From: JBCCSZ01 sp039199225
GTDB lineage: Bacteria; Bacteroidota; Bacteroidia; Chitinophagales; Saprospiraceae
Direction of reading: 5' to 3'
Length of the DNA: 32,366 bases
Assembly (NCBI GenBank): GCA_039199225.1
Contig: JBCCSZ010000046.1
Span: 1 to 32,366 of the forward strand
Shown piece by piece: positions 8,825-16,120 of the stretch. Numbering within the stretch: position 1 is the first letter of the stretch; every line of letters begins with the position of its first letter. A model generated the notes under the pieces. It saw nothing but the letters and a program-made list of their open reading frames with translations, had not been told where the DNA came from and did no database searches. The position numbers were made by a program, and so were the translations under genes.

Positions 8825-9361
8825 TACCTTCTTACAAATTAAATTAAGTTGACGTACAATAGCATACGGAGTCGTCCTACCAGAAGTAACCGGGTTTACA
8901 GTGGGTACCAGCCTTTCGTTTAAGGTAGAACAAGTAGCAACTTATAAATTGTTAATGTCTTACTTTAATGTTGAAACAACATTCTCTCTGGTGCAAATCT
9001 AAATTGTTTCAGCGATTAATTCCATAAGAACATAACTAAATTAAAAATAATATTTTCTTTTTTGGCCGATTGGAATAATTCTAGGGCTAAGTTTTTGAAT
9101 GCTCTACAGTATGAAATACTCAAAAAAGGATAATGTTTTGATTAGAATGAATTTGATGTTTTCCATGTCACAAAATATCTAAAATTTTGATTTTCAGAGC
9201 CCTTCAAATGGCCAAATTGATTGGAAAACAAACTGTTTTTGGTGCGGCTTCTCTGATAAAGCGACCAAAACCCTCCATTTAAAAAACGTCTAATACTGCA
9301 AATTAAATTCTGGGACTTTAGTCTCTGACCCAATTTGAAGTATCCACAAATCACTACTATT
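8825..9361. other. AT-rich intergenic region between divergent genes
   Basis: 537 bp between the start of the sigma-54 regulator (minus) and the glycosyltransferase-like gene (plus). It holds a probable minus-strand promoter near 8994-9001. The remainder, especially 9000-9330, is very AT-rich. A small inverted repeat, TGGGACT/AGTCTC-like, lies near 9310-9331. No convincing gene was found; a 78-codon minus-strand open frame across 9142-9378 overlaps the next gene and looks like nothing recognisable. Confidence 0.5.
8994..9001 (-). promoter_or_regulatory. Bacteroidota -7 element for the signalling cluster
   Basis: On the minus strand this reads TAGATTTG, an exact TAnnTTTG match. It would give a leader of about 165 nt before the sigma-54 regulator start at 8824. 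No clear TTG -33 element was found at the usual distance, so confidence is limited. Confidence 0.4.
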
Positions 9362-9913
9362 ATGACGTTTTTTAACATCCTTTCTCTAGCAGATTTTCTT
9401 TCCGAAGATGAGATCGATACCGTAATGGAATCCTTCTCAGATTTTTATTTCAAGCTCACTTCCAAGCACCATCGCCGCATCCGGCTCTATATCGTTGCTG
9501 GCGAGATTGCAAAGATTCACGTCCTGCAGTCTGCAAAGAAATACCAACTCGATAAGCTGGTCGAGATTATTCCAAACGAAGACAAAAAGCTCATCAAGAA
9601 CGTCTACCAATCGGCTTCCGTGATGTTTTTACCCATTCAGAAAAACATTGGCGAAATTGTACCGGAGGCACTTGCATTCGGGCTGCCCGTGCTTTGTTAT
9701 GACACCGAAGATATGAAGGAATACCTCGACCAAACCTGTGGCATGTTTGTACGTCCCAAAACCTTTTCCCAATCCATGCTCGACTTTGCCGAAAAGATCC
9801 ACATGCTGTACTTCGACCCGGAGGCTCGCAAGTTGCTGAAAAAGGGCGCCAAGCGGAAGTTCGGTTTGACCTTTGGTTGGAATCGCTATGAGAATTTGGA
9901 GGTGGTGAATTGA
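9362..9913 (+). CDS. Stand-alone GT-B C-terminal (glycosyltransferase group 1-like) protein
   Basis: 183-residue protein that matches only the nucleotide-sugar-binding half of GT4-type glycosyltransferases. A Rossmann-like stretch (LYIVAGEIAKIHVL, then VEIIP) is followed by the family's core: ASVMFLPIQ, EIVPEALAFGLPVLCYD, DQTCGMFV and a C-terminal FGLTFGWNRYENL. The acceptor-binding N-terminal half is absent and nothing like it is visible upstream. In the EX7E motif the second Glu is present, but the position eight residues earlier appears to be Lys. It may therefore be a remnant, a regulatory half-enzyme or a non-catalytic protein. A TTG start at 9335 is possible; the ATG at 9362 is preferred. 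A degenerate repeat begins directly after the stop codon. Confidence 0.65.
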   Translation: MTFFNILSLADFLSEDEIDTVMESFSDFYFKLTSKHHRRIRLYIVAGEIAKIHVLQSAKKYQLDKLVEIIPNEDKKLIKNVYQSASVMFLPIQKNIGEIVPEALAFGLPVLCYDTEDMKEYLDQTCGMFVRPKTFSQSMLDFAEKIHMLYFDPEARKLLKKGAKRKFGLTFGWNRYENLEVVN

Positions 9914-9914
9914 T

Positions 9915-10068
9915 TGGGTGAGTGGTGAGTGGTGAGTGGTGAGCGGTGAGCGGTGAACAGGTGAACGGTGAACGGGGATTTGGTGATTGGTCTTTGGCCT
10001 TGTGATTTGGTGAGTGGTGAACGGGTGAGCGGCCTTTGGTTTGGTGGTTTAGTGATCGGTGATTTGGC
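9915..10068. repeat. Degenerate CACC/AAATC-rich intergenic repeat, copy B (inverted orientation)
   Basis: The plus strand reads GGTGA-rich DNA (GGTGAGTGGTGAGTGG, GGTGAACGG and similar). Its complement is the same low-complexity family as copies A and C. The core at 9977-10010 is, on the minus strand, CAAATCACAAGGCCAAAG then ACCAATCACCAAATC, nearly identical to the core of copy C. It starts two bases after the stop of the glycosyltransferase-like gene. Confidence 0.75.
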
Positions 10069-10120
10069 TGACAAAACTTTGTGAAGTTGAAACCTTTGAC
10101 CTAATGAAAAAATTTCCCCT

Positions 10121-10288
10121 AAAATCACAAAATCACAAAATCACAAAATCACAAAATCACAAAATCACAAAATCACAAAATCACAAAATCACAAAATCAC
10201 AAAATCACAAAATCACAAAATCACAAAATCACGAAATCACAAAATCACAAAATCACAAAATCACAAAATCACGAAATCACAAAATCAC
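10121..10288. repeat. Perfect 8-bp tandem repeat, 21 copies of AAAATCAC
   Basis: 168 bp made of exactly 21 units of AAAATCAC. Nineteen units are identical; the two at 10233 and 10273 are GAAATCAC, 40 bp (five units) apart. It is a strong candidate for slipped-strand length variation. The TGA stop of the minus-strand membrane protein gene lies in the last unit (10285-10287), so length changes alter only the 3' untranslated region. There are no spacers, so it is not CRISPR. Confidence 0.95.
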
Positions 10289-10845
10289 TTCACCTCCTTG
10301 ACCTTGACCTCCACATCGTGTTCGATTTTCAGGAATTCGATCATTTCTAGGAGCTTCTCTTTTTTGCGAGGGCTGTTGATGTCCAGTTCACATTCGAAGA
10401 TGCCTTTTTTGGTGGGGATTTTCATGTAGCTGCCGCCAAAAAGTTGGTCGTCGTTTTTTGGCTGGCCAGAGGGGAGCGCCTTTAGTTGGAATTCCATCTG
10501 CTTGAGTTGTTCTTCGGGGATGCGGTATTTGTCCTTGCCTTTGATGATTTCGAGATGCTCTTCATCGAAAGATACATGGCCACCGACTACGGTCTTTTTG
10601 CGGAAAATGGTATGGATGGCAGGAACGATCAATGCGATGAGTAAGGCAAACACACCTAGGTATATCCAGCTCATATAGTCGTACAAACCGATCTGACCGA
10701 CCAGTTTTTCAAGAAAGGGTACATACCCCAAATCGAGGTAGGTCAATCCTATGTAGCCCAGCCCTGCGGCGGCCAACAGGCCATAGAACAGGCGGCTTTT
10801 ACTGATGCGTCTTCTTTTTACGATGTTTGCTTTGAAGTTGAACAT
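10285..10845 (-). CDS. Hypothetical two-helix membrane protein
   Basis: 186-residue protein that I do not recognise. A basic N-terminus (NIVKRRRISKSR) precedes two hydrophobic helices, about residues 19-40 (LFYGLLAAAGLGYIGLTYL) and 58-82 (MSWIYLGVFALLIALIVPAI). A soluble C-terminal region of about 100 residues rich in Lys and Glu should lie on the cytoplasmic side, given the positive-inside N-terminus. That region begins with a strand-rich stretch (VVGGHVSFDEEHLEII), faintly like PH-type bacterial membrane domains, but this is not secure. The stop codon lies inside the first unit (in reading direction) of an 8-bp tandem repeat. Upstream is a purine-rich GAAAGG-type ribosome site and a plausible TTG-N19-TATCTTTA promoter. 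Confidence 0.75.
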   Translation of the reverse strand: MFNFKANIVKRRRISKSRLFYGLLAAAGLGYIGLTYLDLGYVPFLEKLVGQIGLYDYMSWIYLGVFALLIALIVPAIHTIFRKKTVVGGHVSFDEEHLEIIKGKDKYRIPEEQLKQMEFQLKALPSGQPKNDDQLFGGSYMKIPTKKGIFECELDINSPRKKEKLLEMIEFLKIEHDVEVKVKEVK

Positions 10846-10883
10846 AATGCCTTTCTTTCTTCCCTCCTCCGGGTTGTGATGAG

Positions 10884-10913
10884 TAAAGATAGAAAATAAT
10901 CAATTTGTCACAA
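10884..10913 (-). promoter_or_regulatory. Probable promoter of the two-helix membrane protein gene
   Basis: On the minus strand, TTG at 10913-10911 is followed after 19 nt by TATCTTTA at 10891-10884. This matches the Bacteroidota TTG/TAnnTTTG pattern with one mismatch in the last base. The predicted leader is about 35 nt. Confidence 0.45.
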
Positions 10914-11068
10914 TAACGACCACCTTTATTAGACTAAATGCTTGATCTACTCGCTTAATTGTATTGCTTCGTAAAGAATCTCTCTGTATCATCTGGCCAG
11001 TAGGCAGGAATCGCAACTTGCTTGAATTATTCCGTTTTCAGATACGGTTTTCTTATTATCTTCGCCTT

Positions 11069-14000
11069 GTGCCATATCAACTAGACATACCTTTCCTGGC
11101 TGTACGAATGAAGCTTTCTGGTGGTGGAACCCTCCTAAGTCCTCTCTTCAGTGGTCAAACCATTCGAATCAATGAATCGATGGAGCTGATGGAGGGAAAA
11201 TATGCTGAGATATTCCAGCGACTGGTACTCAACAAGGGCAACTACCGAGAGCTACTCAATGTTCTACAGGACGGTGACTACTACAAGGCAGCCGTTCAAT
11301 TGGAGTTTCGGGCATCCAAAGATGGCATCAGTCATCCCGACTTCCAACTAACTTTTGATTATTATTTTAAGATTGCTCCCAATGGCTACTGGGCGATGGT
11401 GCCGGCCTTGGGCATAGAGGCTTTTGCGCCGGATATGGAATCCTTAGACAGCGTGATTGCTCAAAACATCCGGCTGGATTTTACCCGCAACCGACGACTA
11501 ACGGCCATGCAATCGGTTATTCCGACCTTTTGGTTTGGCCAAATTGAGCTGCGTTCCCGCCAGATGCAGTTGTCTATTCCTACAATGAGCGAATTGGAGA
11601 AACTTCGGGAAGGAAAGGAGGATTCGCTCATCGAAAAGGTAGCTCGCGAGCTGAACATCGATCGCAAGGTAACCTACGGCCGAAAGTCGGAATTGCAGCA
11701 GCTCAGCCGTGCCATCAAAGGAAAATTCAACCGCAATGTCATTTTGGTGGGGCCTTCCGGAGTTGGAAAAACAGCGCTGGTGTGGGAAGTCGCTCGCCTG
11801 CGCCGCAGCAAACGCATACAACAAAGATTCTGGGAGACGACGGCCTCAGCCATGATCAAGGAGCTAACAGGCGATACGGGTTGGCAGGATAATCTAGCGA
11901 TGCTTTGCCAGGAATTGGCCAACAGCCGGGACTTTTTGTTTGTCCGCAATCTACTCGAACTATTCGAGGTCGGGCAGTACGTTGGCAACGAAGTGAGCAT
12001 CGCAGAATACCTGCGACCATTTATCAGTAGGGGAGAAGTCAATATTTTGACGGAATGTACGGAGGAGGAGCTGGCGCGAATTGAGTTGCGAAGCCCTAAT
12101 TACTTATCTTATTTTCAGGTCATTCGCCTGGGAGAACCTCGGGACGAGTTGGAGAACATCATTCTCAGCAAAGTTGGTGATCTGGCTCGTGTGCGCCAGC
12201 TACAAATCGAGCAGGACGCCATCAAAGAGACCATTCGACTCAATAAGCGCTTCACGCCCTATGCGGGTTTTCCAGGCAAACCCATTCGTTTCCTGGAAAG
12301 TATTCTGATGAATCGACACCAGTCTATTGGTCAGGAAGTGAATCGAACAGAGGTCATTTCCTATTTCTGTGAAGAGTCTGGTATGCCTCGTTTTATGGTC
12401 GATCCGCAAATCCAGATGAATCCTCAGCAGGTAAAGACGGATTTCAACAAGCAGGTTTTTGGTCAACAAAAGGCAGTAGACAGTGTGGTCAACCTCCTGG
12501 CTTCCGTCAAAACGGCGCTGACGCGCACCGGCAAACCCATTGCTTCCCTGCTCTTTGTGGGTCCTACGGGGGTCGGAAAAACGGAGTTGGCCAAGGTGCT
12601 GGCCGAGTTTATGTTTGGCAGTCGCGATCGCTTGATCCGTTTTGATATGAGCGAGTACTCAGACCCCTACGCCGTACAGCGGCTGACGGGTGAAGCCTAC
12701 TTTAAAGACGGATTACTGACGGCGGCTGTTCGTCGTGAGCCGTTTTGTGTTTTATTGTTCGATGAAATTGAGAAGGCTTATCCCAGCTTTTACGACCTTT
12801 TGCTACAGATGCTCAGTGAGGGTCGACTGACAGATAGTAGAGGTCGACTGGTCAATTTTTGCAGTACCATCATCATTATGACTTCGAATATCGGAGCGAC
12901 GAACTTACAAAACAACCGGATTGGTTGGCAAAAGGGCTTGGATGTAACAGCCATTACAGAACACTTTCTCTCTGCGGTTCAAAAGCATTTCCGTCCGGAA
13001 TTGTACAATCGCATGGATGAAGTCATTCCTTTTGAGCCGCTCAAGCGCGATGTGGTTCGGCTAGTTGTTGATCGGGAGATCGCACTTTTTCGGCAGCGCG
13101 AAGGGGTTCGATTCCGCCCCTTGGATTTGCACATTGAGGAGGATGTTTACGATTTCCTGGCTGAAAAGGGCTATGAGCCGCGCTACGGCGCTCGTCAGTT
13201 GCAACGTGCCATTCGGCGCCTATTGATTGTCCCATTGGCCAAGCAGCTCAATCACCTGGATTACGATGAAAAGCTGATCGTTCAGTTGGCCATCAAAAAG
13301 GATAAAATAAGCTTTCAGATCGAGTCGGACCCGCTGGGGTTGGACTTGTTGCTGGAAGAGTTGGATAAAATCAATTTATCGGACCATGCCAGTGAGTTGC
13401 GCCGCCAACTTGTCCGCATTCAAGAAGGGCATTATTACATTTCCTTACTGAGCCGTCGGGATTTGCTTGAGCGCGATAAAAAGAAGCTGAAACAGAAATT
13501 TTGGGAGAATACCCAAAAGGCCAATGCCTACAGCTACATCCTGCAGGCTCAAAAAGATGTGGCCGATTTGAAGCAGCGGGTCGAGCAGTTTGAGGAGGAA
13601 CTTTCAATGGCTTGTTTGGACCTACTGCCCTACAATCCTGCCTTGGAAGAAGATTTGAAGGAATGGGAAAAGGATTTTTTCCGCCTCAAGCAAGACATAT
13701 ATACGCATGCCAATCCAGATGAAAATTATTGCTTACTGGCTATTTACGGCCGATCCTTCGAGCCGATTCTCAACATCTACCTCGACTGGCTGAAGCAAAA
13801 AAATGTGATTGTCGTTGGCCACGCCGTTTGGTATCGCGAAAAGTACTACAATGAAGAAATTCTAGATGTAGAAGAACATACAGACGAGACTGGCCGCGTT
13901 TATAAAACAGAAATTCGTCGTCGGCGGCAGGAATTCATTAAAAAGCTGTTCACGCTGAAAGAGGAAGATCCACTAAAGGCCCCCGAAAAGGGAGACCTGC

Positions 14001-14335
14001 TTTACGGTGTAGAGCTGGAATTGGTATCTCCGGCCATCTACCTTTACCTGCATGCAGAGGAAGGGATTCACCGATGGGCAGACAGCGAAAAAGACTTTCG
14101 GGTGTTTCGGATCAAGACGAGTAAGCGATCTGAGTCGACGCCCGAAAACATCATCCGGAAAGATTTTTACAAAGGCAATGCCGTACGAAGCTATGAGCCA
14201 GGCTTTTTTAAAGACAGCCGCCTCAAGATTGCCAAGGAAGTCAACCGCCGAAATTATGAAAACCTCCTGTGGGATGCCGTCGAAGAACGCTTCAGAATGG
14301 CTCTGGATCAGGCTTTATTTATTGGAGATGGATAG
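11069..14335 (+). CDS. Clp/Hsp104-like double AAA+ ATPase with C-terminal RF2-like domain
   Basis: Large soluble protein, 1088 residues from a GTG start at 11069. ATG at 11108 and TTG at 10964 are alternatives; 11069 gives the best fit to an apparent N-terminal domain beginning PYQLDIPFLAV. Residues 1 to about 195 are not a Clp_N domain. D1 (about 200-400) keeps Walker A GPSGVGKT, but the Walker B acids are replaced (FLFVRNLLEL where Clp proteins have an FIDEIH-type motif) and the arginine-finger RRFQ-type site reads SYFQ. D2 (about 455-775) is intact: GPTGVGKT, VLLFDEIEKA, sensor TSNIGA, RPELYNRMDE, sensor 2 GARQLQRAI; its pore-loop segment is shortened. After a coiled coil (about 800-880), residues 884-1088 resemble peptide chain release factor 2 without the GGQ domain. 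A secreted subtilisin gene follows 76 bp downstream. The role is unknown; protein remodelling at or near ribosomes is speculation. Confidence 0.88.
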   Translation: MPYQLDIPFLAVRMKLSGGGTLLSPLFSGQTIRINESMELMEGKYAEIFQRLVLNKGNYRELLNVLQDGDYYKAAVQLEFRASKDGISHPDFQLTFDYYFKIAPNGYWAMVPALGIEAFAPDMESLDSVIAQNIRLDFTRNRRLTAMQSVIPTFWFGQIELRSRQMQLSIPTMSELEKLREGKEDSLIEKVARELNIDRKVTYGRKSELQQLSRAIKGKFNRNVILVGPSGVGKTALVWEVARLRRSKRIQQRFWETTASAMIKELTGDTGWQDNLAMLCQELANSRDFLFVRNLLELFEVGQYVGNEVSIAEYLRPFISRGEVNILTECTEEELARIELRSPNYLSYFQVIRLGEPRDELENIILSKVGDLARVRQLQIEQDAIKETIRLNKRFTPYAGFPGKPIRFLESILMNRHQSIGQEVNRTEVISYFCEESGMPRFMVDPQIQMNPQQVKTDFNKQVFGQQKAVDSVVNLLASVKTALTRTGKPIASLLFVGPTGVGKTELAKVLAEFMFGSRDRLIRFDMSEYSDPYAVQRLTGEAYFKDGLLTAAVRREPFCVLLFDEIEKAYPSFYDLLLQMLSEGRLTDSRGRLVNFCSTIIIMTSNIGATNLQNNRIGWQKGLDVTAITEHFLSAVQKHFRPELYNRMDEVIPFEPLKRDVVRLVVDREIALFRQREGVRFRPLDLHIEEDVYDFLAEKGYEPRYGARQLQRAIRRLLIVPLAKQLNHLDYDEKLIVQLAIKKDKISFQIESDPLGLDLLLEELDKINLSDHASELRRQLVRIQEGHYYISLLSRRDLLERDKKKLKQKFWENTQKANAYSYILQAQKDVADLKQRVEQFEEELSMACLDLLPYNPALEEDLKEWEKDFFRLKQDIYTHANPDENYCLLAIYGRSFEPILNIYLDWLKQKNVIVVGHAVWYREKYYNEEILDVEEHTDETGRVYKTEIRRRRQEFIKKLFTLKEEDPLKAPEKGDLLYGVELELVSPAIYLYLHAEEGIHRWADSEKDFRVFRIKTSKRSESTPENIIRKDFYKGNAVRSYEPGFFKDSRLKIAKEVNRRNYENLLWDAVEERFRMALDQALFIGDG

Positions 14336-14411
14336 CTTGTAATGCGCTGAGAGGCAGTAACGATAAAAGACATCAGCGGCTTTGACCGCATCAAAATACA
14401 AACCATACATT

Positions 14412-16091
14412 ATGATGATGAGGCAAGTTTTGACACTTGTATTTTCCTGTGTGGCCGTGCTGCTCATGGGGCAGGGCGCGAAGCCTGCGAAGTATTGGGT
14501 TTCTTTTAAGGATAAAATTGGAACACCTTATTCCACCGATCAGCCAGAGGCGTTTTTATCCCCAAGAGCTTTGGAAAGGCGGTTTCGACATGGCATCGAA
14601 GTGACAGAGGAAGACTTGCCAGTCAATCCCGCGTACGTCCGCAAGCTCACAGAGCAGGGCGCGAAGTTGCACAATGTTTCTAAATGGTTGAATGCCGCCG
14701 CTGTTTTGGCCGACAGTATGGTGGTTGATAAATTGATGGGATTGCCTTTTGTGGATTCTGTGGAATACGTCGGACCACACATTCGGCAGCGCGTGCGTAC
14801 CCGCACCAAGAACAAAAAGCGCGACCAGTGGGAGGACTACAAGCGACTGCCCAGTTATTATGGTTATGGGGCTCCCCAGATACAAATGCTTTCTGGCGAT
14901 TTGCTGCACGATAAGGGCCATCGCGGACGTCATATGTTGGTGGCGGTCTTAGATGGTGGTTTTACGAATGTCGACATTATGCCTTTTTTCGATTCCCTGC
15001 GGCAGGACGAGCGCTTGTTGCAAGGGCGAGACTTTGTTGGGGTCGATAAGCATGTTTGGGAATCCAGCTCTCATGGGTCGCATGTGCTCTCCGTAATGGG
15101 CTCTAATTTGCCCGGACTTTTGGTGGGTACGGCCCCCGATGCTTCCTACGTATGCATCAAGACGGAAGATACAGGTGGGGAGTACCTGATCGAAGAATGC
15201 AATTGGGTGGCCGGAGCTGAGTATGCCGATAGTATTGGTGCCGATGTGGTCAACTCTTCCTTGGGCTATACGACCTTCAACGATAAAAGTATGAACTATA
15301 CTTTTGAAGACCTCAATGGGCGCAAGAGCCGGGCGACCCAAGCGGCCAATATTGCCTTCAGCAAAGGCATGATTATGGTCAACAGCGCTGGAAACTCTGG
15401 CCGCGGTCCCTGGAAATACATCGGCGTTCCCTCCGACGCTGAGAAGGTCTTAACTGTGGGTGCCACAGATTTTACCGGGCGCCGGGCGTCCTTTTCTTCC
15501 TTTGGCCCTTCCTCCGATGGCCGTGTCAAACCAGATGTCGCTACAGCCGGACAGGCCGTGACCGTGGCCTCCATCTATTCCTACGATGTACAGTTGTCCA
15601 ACGGGACCTCCTTTTCTTCTCCGATGATGGCCGGGATGGTAGCCAGCCTTTGGAGTGCCTTTCCCAATAAGACCAATGAGGACATCGTTGCAGCCATCCG
15701 CAAATGTGGCAACCAGGCGACTCGCCCCGATGATGAACTAGGGTATGGTATTCCCGACTTCTTCAAGGCGTACCTCTACCTAGAGTTGGGGCAGCTGACC
15801 ACAGAAGTCTTGAGAACCAATCGCTTACAATTGTATCCTGTTTACAGAGGCGAAGATTCTCAATTGTATCTTCACCTGGCCTCCGAAGGGAAATTTTCCT
15901 ATACCATAACCGACTTAGCCGGTAAGCAACTTGTCCATCGGACGTTTGAAGGTCAAAAGGGCGACATCCTAACGGAAGGTCTACCGGATTTACCTGCGGG
16001 TAGCTATCTGATGACTGTTTTTGACGGTGAGCAATTGGCGCATCAGTTGTTGCATGTGCCAGAAAAGGAGGAAGGGATGATCATACCCTAG
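14412..16091 (+). CDS. Secreted subtilisin-like (S8) serine protease
   Basis: 559-residue exported protease. A signal peptide (MMMRQVLTLVFSCVAVLLMGQG) is followed by an inhibitor-like propeptide region (about 25-130) and the S8 catalytic domain with Asp181 (AVLDGGF), His221 (SSHGSHV), oxyanion Asn328 (NSAGNSG) and Ser400 (NGTSFSSPMMAG). From about residue 478 a beta-rich tail (LQLYPVYRGEDSQLYLHL to the end) resembles a T9SS type A sorting domain, with the typical DLAGKQL and LPAGSYLMTV segments. The tail continues for about 10 residues past the usual end. The first ATG of a triple ATG at 14412 is chosen; a TTG at 14382 would spoil the signal peptide. It follows the AAA+ gene on the same strand and ends 29 bp from a convergent S8 protease gene. 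Confidence 0.92.
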   Translation: MMMRQVLTLVFSCVAVLLMGQGAKPAKYWVSFKDKIGTPYSTDQPEAFLSPRALERRFRHGIEVTEEDLPVNPAYVRKLTEQGAKLHNVSKWLNAAAVLADSMVVDKLMGLPFVDSVEYVGPHIRQRVRTRTKNKKRDQWEDYKRLPSYYGYGAPQIQMLSGDLLHDKGHRGRHMLVAVLDGGFTNVDIMPFFDSLRQDERLLQGRDFVGVDKHVWESSSHGSHVLSVMGSNLPGLLVGTAPDASYVCIKTEDTGGEYLIEECNWVAGAEYADSIGADVVNSSLGYTTFNDKSMNYTFEDLNGRKSRATQAANIAFSKGMIMVNSAGNSGRGPWKYIGVPSDAEKVLTVGATDFTGRRASFSSFGPSSDGRVKPDVATAGQAVTVASIYSYDVQLSNGTSFSSPMMAGMVASLWSAFPNKTNEDIVAAIRKCGNQATRPDDELGYGIPDFFKAYLYLELGQLTTEVLRTNRLQLYPVYRGEDSQLYLHLASEGKFSYTITDLAGKQLVHRTFEGQKGDILTEGLPDLPAGSYLMTVFDGEQLAHQLLHVPEKEEGMIIP

Positions 16092-16120
16092 CTCCTTCGT
16101 AGCACTTCTGTATCCATCCA

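Noticed and set aside
8825..9361. A sigma-54 (-24/-12) promoter near the NtrC-type regulator
   Set aside because: TTGCA-like sequence occurs at about 8993-8997 on the minus strand, but no GG pair lies at the required distance upstream.
9142..9378. 78-codon minus-strand frame upstream of the glycosyltransferase-like gene
   Set aside because: It lies in AT-rich divergent DNA, overlaps the next gene's start and shows no recognisable protein features.
10121..10288. Possible CRISPR array
   Set aside because: Units are 8 bp, contiguous and without spacers, and no cas genes are present.
10059..10301. 80-codon plus-strand frame with a repeating KSQNHKIT peptide
   Set aside because: It is only the 8-bp array read in frame (three units make eight codons); there is no ribosome site and it overlaps the 3' end of a better gene.
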